Assembly (NCBI GenBank): GCA_030066655.1
Contig: JASJBE010000006.1
Span: 60,511-124,510 of the forward strand
Direction: 5' to 3'
Length of the DNA stretch: 64,000 nt
Source: Woeseiaceae bacterium
Lineage (GTDB): Bacteria > Pseudomonadota > Gammaproteobacteria > Steroidobacterales > Woeseiaceae
Of the stretch, positions 1-8,734 are shown in pieces; within the stretch, counting starts at the first letter, position 1; each line of letters begins with the position of its first letter. The position numbers and the translations under genes are program-made. A model generated the notes under the pieces. The model was not told where the DNA came from and ran no database searches. It was given only the letters and a program-made list of their open reading frames with translations.

Positions 1-1201
1 ATGAGCGTGCCATGGAATCTTTTAGCCTGGTGTCGCCTCCCTTCAGGTGGCCGAAGAACGTCAGGCTGTTCGCGGTCATCCGAACCTGTTCGAGCCCGAG
101 CAGGACGACCGCCTGCGACACGCTGGTGATCTTGCCACCGCGCACGCTGTAGAACGACGAGTTCACGAGCTTCAAGAGCTTGCTCGTTAATGCGAAGTCT
201 CTGAGGATGACGTTCGACAGTTTGTCGGCGGACGCCTCGGAATCGGACGACGTCAGGCGATTGATGTCGGCCAGCGTCCTCGACACCGTCGGAAACTCCT
301 TCTTGCGGCGCATACGCCTCAGCAGATATTCGATCGTGCTGTGCTGTGCCGGCGTTTCCGTCGCGGCCAGTTCGAGGTTGGCCTCTCGCAGGAAGCGCTC
401 GAACGCCGTCAACATCTCGGCGCCATTCGCGTATCGCTGCGCGGCGTTGCGGGCCAGCGCTCCGCGGACGAAGGTCTCGAATTGTTTGCCGCCTTCGAGC
501 TCGGCCAGGTCCGCAAAATCCGGGTCGGCCTCGATGATCTTCTGGCGAATGTTGCTGAACGTGTTGCCGGACATGGCCCGCTTGCCGGTCACCATCTCGA
601 GAAACGTGCTGCCCAAGGCGAACACGTCAGTGTGCGGACCGAGTTCCTCGCCGACAAAATGCTCGGGCGCCATGTAGCGCAGCGTGCCGACGGCGTGATC
701 TGCACTTCGAGCGATCCTGTCCACGAACTGGGACAAGCCAAAGTCCATGACGCGCGGCGCGCCGTCCGCGCCCATCAGGATGTTCCTCGGGCTCAGGTCG
801 AAGTGGACGATCTGTTCGCCGTGCGCGGCTGCAAGCGCCTGTAGTGTCGCCCGGATGATCGGCACGGCGTCCGAGATGCTGTATCGGCCGTCCCTCTTCA
901 AGATGTTCGCGAGCGTCTCGCCTTCGACGTATTCGAAGACGAGGTAGGGGCCGATCTCAGACTGGCCGGCATCGAACACCGAGACGATGTTCGGGTGATT
1001 CAGTTTGCCGGAGATCTCGCCTTCGCGGAGGTTGTTGTCGCTGTCGACATTGACGAGTGATTCTTCGGCGGTCGTGATGACCTTGATAGCGACGCTGCGC
1101 TTCAATGCCGGGTCGAATGCTCGATACACGACGCCCTGCGAGCCCTTTCCGAGTTCACATTCGACGTCGAGACGGCCAAATGAACCTGTCTTCTCTCCCA
1201 C
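1..1201 (-). CDS. Serine/threonine protein kinase fused to an HDOD domain (partial, runs off the left edge)
   Basis: The reverse strand reads open from about 1201 to base 1, so the C-terminus is missing. The first ~270 residues are a eukaryotic-type kinase: glycine loop GKGSQG, ATP-binding VAIK (K40 from the GTG used), catalytic loop HFDLSPRN, DFG and APE. The usual HRDLKP lysine is Ser here, as in the HRDVSPxN kinases of some bacteria. After a linker, the segment beginning FPTVSRTL and containing NSSFYSVRGG and AVVLLGLEQV matches an HDOD domain, a non-enzymatic relative of HD phosphohydrolases used as a signalling output. No ATG fits. GTG at 1201 or 1219 are the candidate starts, and an in-frame stop lies just upstream. 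Target unknown. Confidence 0.85.
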   Translation of the reverse strand, partial: MGEKTGSFGRLDVECELGKGSQGVVYRAFDPALKRSVAIKVITTAEESLVNVDSDNNLREGEISGKLNHPNIVSVFDAGQSEIGPYLVFEYVEGETLANILKRDGRYSISDAVPIIRATLQALAAAHGEQIVHFDLSPRNILMGADGAPRVMDFGLSQFVDRIARSADHAVGTLRYMAPEHFVGEELGPHTDVFALGSTFLEMVTGKRAMSGNTFSNIRQKIIEADPDFADLAELEGGKQFETFVRGALARNAAQRYANGAEMLTAFERFLREANLELAATETPAQHSTIEYLLRRMRRKKEFPTVSRTLADINRLTSSDSEASADKLSNVILRDFALTSKLLKLVNSSFYSVRGGKITSVSQAVVLLGLEQVRMTANSLTFFGHLKGGDTRLKDSMARS

Positions 1202-1347
1202 TTCCTGTGCCCTGCACACCAGCTATACAGGGGGTTTCGGCTGTTATTTCAGGAACTTGAATAATTGGCAGGGATTCCTGGAAGGGCGCGCTAAAGGAAT
1301 GCCGGATTCAGTCGATAGTCTCCATATGACATAACGAGACGTGTTCC

Positions 1348-2616
1348 ATGAATATTCCAGGTACGACCGCCGCCGCGCTTCCAACCATCACCTACGCAGC
1401 ATCCGAGCCGACTACGAAACCGCCGGCGCCGGTCAGCAGCGCAGAAACGCAGACCACGGCCGAAAAACCGCGTGAGCTCGGCTTGAAGGTGCTCCAGGCA
1501 GAAATACGCCAGGTCTTAAGCGCGCGTCTGAAATTCTCCTTCGGCACCAACGGCTACGAATCGGCGAAACTGTCGGCTGCTGCCGTCGCCGGTGAGTCAC
1601 TGTCGGCGGCCGGCTGGCTGCTTCGAGAGGCGCCGCTCAAGGCGGCGGAGGAACTGAGCGAGCTTCGTGACGACATCGAAGATGCTGCCGAGGCAGCCCG
1701 GGAGCTAGTCCCAGATGACGACCTCGACGACGTTGAAGAGGCGCTTGGCCGAATTGACGATGGCTTCGATGGCATCGGAAAGGAGGCCGCGAGAAACACC
1801 GAGTCGTCGGCTTCCGTTCTGGCGGCAGAAGCGATGATCAAGCAGCGATCCGTGGTCAGGATTCGGACACAGGACGGCGACGTCGTCACGCTGAAATTCC
1901 GACAGCGAGAGTCATTCTCGGCTATGTCCAGCGCCGACGAATCCGGATCGGCCACCCAGCTCGAGATGAGCAGTCGCTCGCGCATGGACCTCCGGGTGCG
2001 CGGCGAACTGGACGATGGTGAGCTGCAGGCGATAAAAGCCGTCTTCGAGCGCGCACAGGAAATTGCCGGCAGCTTTTTTGGCGGCGATCTCGCGGAGGCG
2101 TTCAGTAAAGCCAGCGAACTTGAGTTCGATCGGTCAGAACTTGCGAAAGTAAAGATGAAGTTTCGTGAGCAGGAAGTGAGCCGCATCCAGTTCACGCAGA
2201 CCGTGCCGTACCCAACACTGCAACCGGCCGTGCCCATCTCTCCGTCGGAGTCGCCGGAGGTCGTCGCGCCGGATAATGTCGGGGCGGCGCCAAACGAAGC
2301 GCCAGCAGCATTCGCTAATGATGAGAAGCCCGTTCTCGTCGCCGCGGACGCCAAACCTGCTGTCGCCGTTCCCGAATCAGAGGGGCAAGTCGCCGAGCAG
2401 CCCGGAGCGATCGAGCGTTTCGTCCTCGAAATTCGCAACTTCCTGCGCTCAACGACGCAAGGATTCGAGAAAACGGACGGGCAGCGCTACTTCTACTCGG
2501 AGTCGTTCAAGCTCAGCCTGTTGAAATCGGTTTTCGAGGCGAGCGCGCCTGAACAGTCGGGCGATGAGAGCGACAGGGCCGTCGCGGTCGTCAACGCACT
2601 TAACGAGTCCGACTGA
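1348..2616 (+). CDS. Uncharacterised protein, possibly of the DUF5610-type family
   Basis: A 422-residue protein without signal peptide or membrane segment. I do not recognise a function. Residues ~45-75 hold a conserved-looking segment (KFSFGTNGYESA). An acidic helical stretch follows (~95-150), then a region around 210-285 with VRGELDDGELQAIKA, GSFFGGDLAEAF and EFDRSELAKVKMKF. That pattern recalls uncharacterised gammaproteobacterial proteins annotated DUF5610, but this is memory of the pattern and not a search result. A low-complexity Pro/Ala/Val linker (~290-350) separates it from a C-terminal block with a second GFEKTDGQRYFYSESF segment, which may echo the N-terminal one. It stands alone between oppositely oriented genes. 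Confidence 0.7.
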   Translation: MNIPGTTAAALPTITYAASEPTTKPPAPVSSAETQTTAEKPRELGLKVLQAEIRQVLSARLKFSFGTNGYESAKLSAAAVAGESLSAAGWLLREAPLKAAEELSELRDDIEDAAEAARELVPDDDLDDVEEALGRIDDGFDGIGKEAARNTESSASVLAAEAMIKQRSVVRIRTQDGDVVTLKFRQRESFSAMSSADESGSATQLEMSSRSRMDLRVRGELDDGELQAIKAVFERAQEIAGSFFGGDLAEAFSKASELEFDRSELAKVKMKFREQEVSRIQFTQTVPYPTLQPAVPISPSESPEVVAPDNVGAAPNEAPAAFANDEKPVLVAADAKPAVAVPESEGQVAEQPGAIERFVLEIRNFLRSTTQGFEKTDGQRYFYSESFKLSLLKSVFEASAPEQSGDESDRAVAVVNALNESD

Positions 2617-2660
2617 AGGCAGGTAATTTACTGCCGGCGCGGCCGTGGCTGAATACGAGA

Positions 2661-2980
2661 CTATTCGTCCCGGAATACCAGCTTCGGGGCTGTATCGATG
2701 AGCAATGTCTACTCGTCTCTGAAGACCAGCTTCGGAGTTCTTTCGATGGAGCATGGCTATTCGTCTTGGAATACCAGCTTCGGGGTACTTTCAATGGAAT
2801 GTCCCTATTCGTCCTTGAACACCAGCTTCGGGGCACTTTCGATGGAGTGTGGCTATTTGTCTTTGAACACCAGCTTCGGAGTCCTTTCGATGGAGTGTGG
2901 CTATTCGTCTTTGAACACCAGCTTCGGAGTCCTTTCGATGGAACGTGGCTATTCGTCTTGGAACACCAGCTTCGGAGTAC
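2661..2980. repeat. 48-bp tandem repeat array, seven copies, each carrying the GH17 gene's 3' end and stop codon
   Basis: The core accagcttcgg occurs at 2677, 2725, 2773, 2821, 2869, 2917 and 2965, exactly 48 bp apart. A half unit precedes the first copy. The copy at 2965 lies inside the 3' end of the GH17 gene. Read on the minus strand in that gene's frame, every copy encodes PKLVF[Q/K/R]D[E/K] followed by TAG. Units differ at several third codon positions (GTG/GTA/GTC for Val, ATC/ATT for Ile) and in Q/K/R swaps, while TAG is kept in all seven. The array fills the 332 bp between the unknown gene ending at 2616 and the GH17 stop. I see no other gene in that gap. Confidence 0.95.
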
Positions 2981-3968
2981 GGTCAACGAAGAATAACCCC
3001 CAGTGTTTTTCGGCGCCTTCCGCGTTGTCCGGATTGCCTTTCCACGGCTCGTCGAAGGCCTCGAAGAAAAAGACCGTCACATTCTCCTGCTCCGCCCAGG
3101 CTTTCAGCTCATTGTAGTGGCGGCGCTGGTTCTCCTCGTTCGCCTGCTCGCTGAATTCTGTCGCCGTCGTGGCCCAGCCGGCCTCGAGGATGGCGATCGG
3201 CTTGCCCGGAATCGCCTCGCGTACACGTTCGATGTTGTCGATGGTGTAAGCCAGGGCTTCGTCAACGGTTTTGCCTTCCCATGCGGGATAGGTGTGCACA
3301 CCGAGAAAGTCGACAACCTGCCCGAGCTCGTAGCCGTCGGTCGCCCACCAGTCGTAGTTGTCGGCCGTCGTGACGGGTACGTCGACCGCTGCTTGCACCT
3401 GCTTGATGTATTCGATGGCTGACTCGACGGTAACCATGTGGTCGTTCCATTCGACCAGGGCCTCGTTGCCGACGTTGATCGCCACGACGATTTCCGGGTA
3501 TTGCTTCGTCAGTCGAATGCCGTCCGCGACTTCTGCCGCGTTCAGGATCGTGTTGGCCGCGAGCTCGCTGTCAGGGATCGGTTCGTCCAGCCACGGGCAG
3601 CCCTCGTGATTACTGATCTCGGCGCGTAACCAGATACCGAGCAACGCCTTGATCGGCAGATCGTGTTCTTTGATGATCGCCAGGACACGTTCCGAGTTAT
3701 CGCCGGTGTCGTACAGGCGAATGAGCTTGAAGTCGTGCTCGACGAGGATTTGCAGGTCTTCGAGGATCTCTGCATCGCTGGGGTTAACGGCGCCGTCGCC
3801 TCGATCCGGGTGCTGGCCTTCCCGAAACCCTGAGTAGGCCACCGCCATGACTTCGCCGGACAGCAAATCACTTTCGTTCTGCATCGCTTTCGTTACCGCC
3901 GCCTGGGGGGCATCGTTACAACCACTACCGACCAAAGCGAGCAGTGTGAGAGCCAAGAATTTTCGCAC
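2949..3968 (-). CDS. Glycoside hydrolase family 17 lipoprotein, probable beta-1,3-glucanase
   Basis: A 339-residue secreted enzyme expected to cut beta-1,3-glucans such as laminarin. The N-terminus is a lipoprotein signal (LALVGSGC, Cys17). GH17 features are visible: acid/base Glu in NVGNE (E169), nucleophile Glu in ILEAGWAT (E262), and FFFEAFDEPWKG near the C-terminus, typical of bacterial exo-beta-1,3-glucanase-like members. The start is GTG at 3968, five bases after the stop of the upstream TonB receptor, so the pair is probably co-transcribed and translationally coupled. Oddity: the last ten codons and the stop belong to a 48-bp repeat that continues six more times downstream. Substrate is inferred from the family. 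Confidence 0.85.
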   Translation of the reverse strand: MRKFLALTLLALVGSGCNDAPQAAVTKAMQNESDLLSGEVMAVAYSGFREGQHPDRGDGAVNPSDAEILEDLQILVEHDFKLIRLYDTGDNSERVLAIIKEHDLPIKALLGIWLRAEISNHEGCPWLDEPIPDSELAANTILNAAEVADGIRLTKQYPEIVVAINVGNEALVEWNDHMVTVESAIEYIKQVQAAVDVPVTTADNYDWWATDGYELGQVVDFLGVHTYPAWEGKTVDEALAYTIDNIERVREAIPGKPIAILEAGWATTATEFSEQANEENQRRHYNELKAWAEQENVTVFFFEAFDEPWKGNPDNAEGAEKHWGLFFVDRTPKLVFQDE

Positions 3969-3972
3969 GTCG

Positions 3973-5976
3973 TCAATTCCATGTTTTTGTCAGTGTCAGC
4001 GAGAGGTTTTGCCCGGCCGCATCCAGTCCCGACCCGTGGTAGCGGTAGGACGTGTCCAGGATGTTCTCCCATGCGAGCTCGAACGCAAGACTATCACTAA
4101 CCGCAATATCAGCGACAATGTCGACCGTCACCCAACCGGCCGTACCATTCGGGTCGATACGGCTGTCACCGACGTCCCGGGCACTCAGCCGGTTCTGCTG
4201 ATCCGCAAACCTGGCCGCCGCACTGAGCGTGACCCATGCCGATGCCGAGTAGTCCAGCCTGAGTTGCCCGTTCAACGGCGGAATGCGGTCCGAAGGCTCT
4301 TCCACGTTGCCGGCGAGCCGTTGCTCGCCGCGGGCATAGTTGACGACGCCGTGCAGGCTGAGCACGTCTGACAGATCGAGGTCGAAGCCTGCTTCGACAC
4401 CGTAGATTGCTGCGCTTGATGCGTTCACGCTCTGCACGATGTCGCGCCCATCCGGCGTCTGCTGACCGGTCGTAACCGACGTAATGCGATCGTCATAGTC
4501 GAGGCGATACACGACGAGCTCAACGCGCAGGTCGTCCGTTCGATACCGGAGTCCGAGGTCCAGTTGCGTTACCTGTTCGGATTCCAGCGACGTGTTCGGG
4601 ATGTTGAAGCGATTGCCCGGGCGATTGCCGAGCGTGCCAAGGTCGAAGATGTTCGGCGCGCGAAAGCCGAAACCGACGTTTCCGGTCAGTTGCAGCGCGT
4701 CATTGATATTGACGATGATGCCGGCATCGCCGCTCAGGTCTGTGACGTCGAATTCAGACGCCGGCGTAAGTTCGGTGGCCGCGAGGTCGACGTCGACCCT
4801 GCTGAGCCGAACGCCGCCGCTGAGCAACACCGACGGGCCTAGTGCCCATGTTCCATTTGCGTAAGCGCCCGCCTGGGAGAGGCTTGAACCATCGGGAAAC
4901 CTCGAAGAGCGCACGGTCTCGGCACCGCCGTCGAGGTCTCGCTCGACGCGACTGCTGTGAATGGAATCGTGATAGAACTCGACACCCGTAATCCACGATG
5001 CCGCACCCCTGGCACCCGACAGGCTGCTGGACAGGCCGAACAGGTCGCTGCGGTTTTCCTCGAATCGCCGCCGATCGGCGCCCAGGGCGACGCTCCGACG
5101 GTCGTCGTCGATTCGTTGCCAGGCGAGATCCAGCGTCCAGTCGGTCTCGCTGAATTGATGCTCGTAGCGACCATGCAGAAACGTCCGCGCATTGGGTGCG
5201 AAGAAGAACTCGTCGGCGTCGGGTTCCGTCTGGCCGAACCCGGCCACAAGTTCGTCGATGCGCGGCGTCTCCGGCTGCTCGGCGAACTGGAAGTCGACAA
5301 ACAACTTTCGCTTCTCCGATTGCCGGTAGACGATTGCGCGACCACTGTACGCGTCGAACCCGCTCGGGCCGATGCGATCGCCGCTGCCCGTTCTCCGATT
5401 GCCGGTCGTCAGCGCACTGCCGCTTAGACCGAACGCGAGTGCCTCGTCGCCGAACTCGAAACTGCCCTGCAGTTCACGCGTCAGTTCGGCGGAGTCCAGG
5501 CGACCGACCAGGCGACCACGACGACCAGCGGTTTCGAAGGTCGGCTTTCGCGTGATGACCTGAACGACGCCGCCGACCGCGTCGCTGCCATACAAGGAGG
5601 TTGGCGAGCCGCGCACAACCTCAATGCGCTCGACCGCTGCCGACGGTACCAGGGCAAGGTACTGCGTCGGCGCACTGCGAAAGATCGCATTGTTCAGGCG
5701 CATGCCGTCGACCGTGTGCAGGATAGCCGAACCCTTGAGGCCACGAATAATGGCGGCGCCCTGACCCGGTGTCGTCTGCTGAATGTACACGCCCACCTCA
5801 TCGCGCAATGCATCCGTCAGCAGCGGCGTATCCGCTTCGGTTACGCTGACCGCGCTCGAGATCAGGTCAACGTCGACCGGGCGTCGGGTCGCCGTGACGG
5901 TGATCTCATCGACAACGTCGGCGTGTGCGTCGGCAAGTAGCAGGCCTGCCATGCACAGCATGGAAAATCGTTTCAT
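3973..5976 (-). CDS. TonB-dependent outer-membrane receptor
   Basis: A 667-residue receptor with a signal peptide (cut near ADAHA-DV) and a TonB-box-like segment DEITVTATR. The plug domain contains IIRGLKGSAILHTVDGMRLN and RIEVVRGSPTSLYGSDAVGGVV, and a 22-stranded barrel ends in an aromatic residue plus Asn. The FRAPNIFDL segment in the barrel resembles the FRAP box of haem and other small-ligand receptors, so the ligand need not be a glycan. The companion gene immediately downstream encodes a GH17 enzyme, which favours import of beta-glucan products. Family assignment is firm; ligand is unknown. Confidence 0.9.
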   Translation of the reverse strand: MKRFSMLCMAGLLLADAHADVVDEITVTATRRPVDVDLISSAVSVTEADTPLLTDALRDEVGVYIQQTTPGQGAAIIRGLKGSAILHTVDGMRLNNAIFRSAPTQYLALVPSAAVERIEVVRGSPTSLYGSDAVGGVVQVITRKPTFETAGRRGRLVGRLDSAELTRELQGSFEFGDEALAFGLSGSALTTGNRRTGSGDRIGPSGFDAYSGRAIVYRQSEKRKLFVDFQFAEQPETPRIDELVAGFGQTEPDADEFFFAPNARTFLHGRYEHQFSETDWTLDLAWQRIDDDRRSVALGADRRRFEENRSDLFGLSSSLSGARGAASWITGVEFYHDSIHSSRVERDLDGGAETVRSSRFPDGSSLSQAGAYANGTWALGPSVLLSGGVRLSRVDVDLAATELTPASEFDVTDLSGDAGIIVNINDALQLTGNVGFGFRAPNIFDLGTLGNRPGNRFNIPNTSLESEQVTQLDLGLRYRTDDLRVELVVYRLDYDDRITSVTTGQQTPDGRDIVQSVNASSAAIYGVEAGFDLDLSDVLSLHGVVNYARGEQRLAGNVEEPSDRIPPLNGQLRLDYSASAWVTLSAAARFADQQNRLSARDVGDSRIDPNGTAGWVTVDIVADIAVSDSLAFELAWENILDTSYRYHGSGLDAAGQNLSLTLTKTWN

Positions 5977-6098
5977 TGATGACTGATAGTGAGCTTGCGG
6001 GAATACGCAGAGCCGAAGGATACCACCGGATCGCCGAGTCGATCAGGTCTGGCAGGGGGATTTCGATTCTGCTAGGGGCGCGTGGGTCGCGCTGATGG

Positions 6099-8519
6099 CT
6101 AGCTGACGGCGGCGTTCCGCGCGCGCCCGTCGGTGTCGGTGAGCAGCGCCTCGAAGTCGTCCGCTCGAACCGGTGCGCTTATCAGGTAACCCTGTGCGAA
6201 GTCGCACTCGTGTTCGCGAAGGAATGACATCTGGACTTCGTTCTCTACGCCCTCTGCGGTGACCGTCATGCCCAGCGTCTTCGACATCGCGATGATGGCG
6301 GCGACGATCGATCGACTGCTGCTGTCCGATTCGATCTCGGCGAAGAAACTGCGGTCGATCTTCAGGTTGCTGATCGGGTATTTGCGCAGGTAGCTCAGTG
6401 ACGAATAGCCGGTACCGAAGTCATCCAGCGAGACCGATACATCGAGGCTGCGCAGCTCTTCGAGCATCCGTACCGTCCTGTCGCCGCCGGCCATCAACGC
6501 CGACTCGGTGATCTCGACGTCGAGGTACTTTGCCTTGACGCCGCTGTTGCGCAGCGATCGAGCAACGATGAATCCGAGGTCCTGGCGTGCCACCTGGATA
6601 GCGGACACGTTGACCGCCATGCTGATTGGAGGCAGTCCGCGAGACTGCCACTCCTTGAGCTGGATGCAGGCCTGGTTTAGCACCCATTCACCGATCGGAA
6701 CGATGAGGCCCGTGTCCTCGGCGATCTTGATGAAGGCGTCCGGCGGCACCATGCCGCTTTCCGGATCGTTCCATCGAATCAGCGCTTCGGCGCCAACGAT
6801 TGCATACGTCTGCGGATCGACCTTGGGCTGGTAATGCAGCTCGAACTGGTTGAGCTCGAGCGCCTTGCGCAGCTTCGTCTCCATCTGCAAACGGTCGGCC
6901 GCCGCCCGGTTCATTGATTCCGAGTAGTACTGGTAGCTGTTCTTGCCGCGATCCTTGGCGTGATACATTGCCGTGTCAGCGTTCTTGATAATCTCGTCGA
7001 CCGTCTCAGCATCACCCGGGAACATCGCGATACCGATGCTGGAGCTGACGTAAAGTTCGTTACCTTCGATCATGAACGGTTTCTTCAACAGCTTGAAGAT
7101 TCGCCGGGCAACGGAGCGCGGTGCGTACTCATCATCGACATTGCGCAACATGACGACGAATTCATCGCCACCGAGCCGAGCCATCAGGGAGTCCGACTTC
7201 TCCGAACTGATGCGAGACAGCAGGTCGCCCGCCCGCACCTCGGCGACGACGTCTTCCGAGAAACGCCTCAGGAGTTCGTCGCCTATCTCGTGGCCAAGCG
7301 TGTCGTTGATGCGACCGAAGTCGTCCATATCGACGTACAGCAGAGCGAGTTTCTGGTTTTCCCGACTCGCCTGCGCCATCGCGCTTTCGAGTTGCTGCCG
7401 GAACAACAGGCGGTTGGGAAGCCCCGTCAGGCTGTCGTGATAGGACAGGTACTGCACGTGTTCGTCAGAGTCCCGCAGTCGATCGCTCATAGCGTTGAAT
7501 GCGTCAGCCAGGTCGCCGAGCTCGTCGTTGCTGTACGGCACCAGCGCACCGGCCATGCCATTGCTGCTTACACCGTGCGTCGCGTCGATGATCGCGCTCA
7601 CGGGGCGAAGCACGATATGGTGCAGTGCCAGGTAGAGAGCCCCAACGGTCAATACGATGCCGGACAGCGTCACCAACAGGATAAGCAATCCGAGCTTGCG
7701 ACTCGCGGCGTACATCTGGGAGGCGGGAATAACAGCATAAAGATAGAGCCCGTCCTCCAGGCGCGTGCCGAACACCGCCGAGTCAACGCCGTCGATTGTC
7801 TGCTTAATGAATTCCCCGGACACTGCGGCCGCCGTCCAGTCGCGATAATCGAGATCGGGAGGCAGGGCCTCAAACGCGCGCCTCGAGTGCCCGTACAGGA
7901 TCCTGCCGTCATCGTTGGCGACGACGTAATAGCCGAGGTCGCCGATGCCACGTTTCTTCGTTCCTCCCTCGAGGTTCTGAAGGCGAACAGAGAAGGTCAC
8001 GGCGCCGATGGCGTCGCCGGTAGCGTCACGGACCGGCGTGCCGACGAGCAGCGAGGCTGTTCCGCCCGCGCTGTCTTCGAACGTCGTCACCGAAACGGTG
8101 TCGCCGGCGTCGAGTACCGACGCAACGAAATCCGCGGGAAGCAGCGATTCCATCGTCGAATCGGTGCTCCTGTTGACCAGCAGCCCGGCCGCGTCGAACA
8201 GCTGTATGTCGTAATAGTCAGGATACGTCGCGCGGATATTGCCGGCGACCTTGAGAAAATCGGTGGAGGAGTCCGGGGTCGACGCGGACAGGAGGCGGCT
8301 TAATTCCGGGCTCTCGGCGAGGATGCGTGCGTTACCACTGGCCGACTTTGTCTTGGCGCCCATGTAGATCCGATAGACGCGCATCAGCGCATCGATCTCA
8401 TCGACGACACGACCCTCGGCAGACTCACGGATCTGCGTGTAGCTGACGTTGCCGAGAAACAGCAACGGTGCCATGACGAGCGGCATGAGCAGCGCAACAA
8501 ATTTAGTGCGTAGATTCAC
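6099..8519 (-). CDS. Membrane-bound dual GGDEF/EAL cyclic-di-GMP enzyme with a periplasmic Cache-like sensor
   Basis: An 806-residue signalling protein. One TM helix near residues 8-24, an extracytoplasmic sensor of Cache type (~30-270), a second TM (~276-300), HAMP (~300-355), GGDEF (~356-530) and EAL (~548-790). The GGDEF motif is intact (450-454), as is EAL (578-580, in GAEALIRW) with DDFGTGYSSLSYL later on, so both synthesis and hydrolysis of c-di-GMP are possible. The RxxD inhibitory site is not at its usual place; a short insert (SEKSDS) lies before MARLGGDEF. It is a single-gene unit. A short perfect hairpin lies upstream at 8552-8571. Confidence 0.93.
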   Translation of the reverse strand: MNLRTKFVALLMPLVMAPLLFLGNVSYTQIRESAEGRVVDEIDALMRVYRIYMGAKTKSASGNARILAESPELSRLLSASTPDSSTDFLKVAGNIRATYPDYYDIQLFDAAGLLVNRSTDSTMESLLPADFVASVLDAGDTVSVTTFEDSAGGTASLLVGTPVRDATGDAIGAVTFSVRLQNLEGGTKKRGIGDLGYYVVANDDGRILYGHSRRAFEALPPDLDYRDWTAAAVSGEFIKQTIDGVDSAVFGTRLEDGLYLYAVIPASQMYAASRKLGLLILLVTLSGIVLTVGALYLALHHIVLRPVSAIIDATHGVSSNGMAGALVPYSNDELGDLADAFNAMSDRLRDSDEHVQYLSYHDSLTGLPNRLLFRQQLESAMAQASRENQKLALLYVDMDDFGRINDTLGHEIGDELLRRFSEDVVAEVRAGDLLSRISSEKSDSLMARLGGDEFVVMLRNVDDEYAPRSVARRIFKLLKKPFMIEGNELYVSSSIGIAMFPGDAETVDEIIKNADTAMYHAKDRGKNSYQYYSESMNRAAADRLQMETKLRKALELNQFELHYQPKVDPQTYAIVGAEALIRWNDPESGMVPPDAFIKIAEDTGLIVPIGEWVLNQACIQLKEWQSRGLPPISMAVNVSAIQVARQDLGFIVARSLRNSGVKAKYLDVEITESALMAGGDRTVRMLEELRSLDVSVSLDDFGTGYSSLSYLRKYPISNLKIDRSFFAEIESDSSSRSIVAAIIAMSKTLGMTVTAEGVENEVQMSFLREHECDFAQGYLISAPVRADDFEALLTDTDGRARNAAVS

Positions 8520-8734
8520 CGGGCACTTCGCCTATGCAATAAGAACGACCCACGCGCTGTCGCCAGCGCGTCTTTTAGTCAAATCGTCGGTGAGCAGGCG
8601 CCTGTTCACCTGAGTGGGCTATCGGCGGCTATATCTGAATCTTAAGGACCAGAAAGCGGTTTTTAGGGTCGGAACAGCGGCCCGAGCGCTGTCTGTTGCA
8701 TCCGGCAGACGGCCATGACGACCGTGGTACCCGC

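Noticed and set aside
2698..3117. Plus-strand ORF with a 16-residue repeat (GYSSLNTSFGVLSME) across the 48-bp array
   Set aside because: It is the antisense reading of the repeats and of the GH17 3' end. A 48-bp period keeps several frames open by default, and the minus frame with its kept stop explains the variation better.
6960..8303. 447-residue plus-strand ORF
   Set aside because: Antisense to the GGDEF/EAL gene, with no recognisable motif.
8552..8571. Perfect hairpin ACGCGCTG-TCGC-CAGCGCGT followed by CTTTT on the plus strand
   Set aside because: No plus-strand gene ends before it, and on the minus strand it lacks a T run, so I do not call it a terminator. It may be a leader hairpin of the GGDEF/EAL gene.
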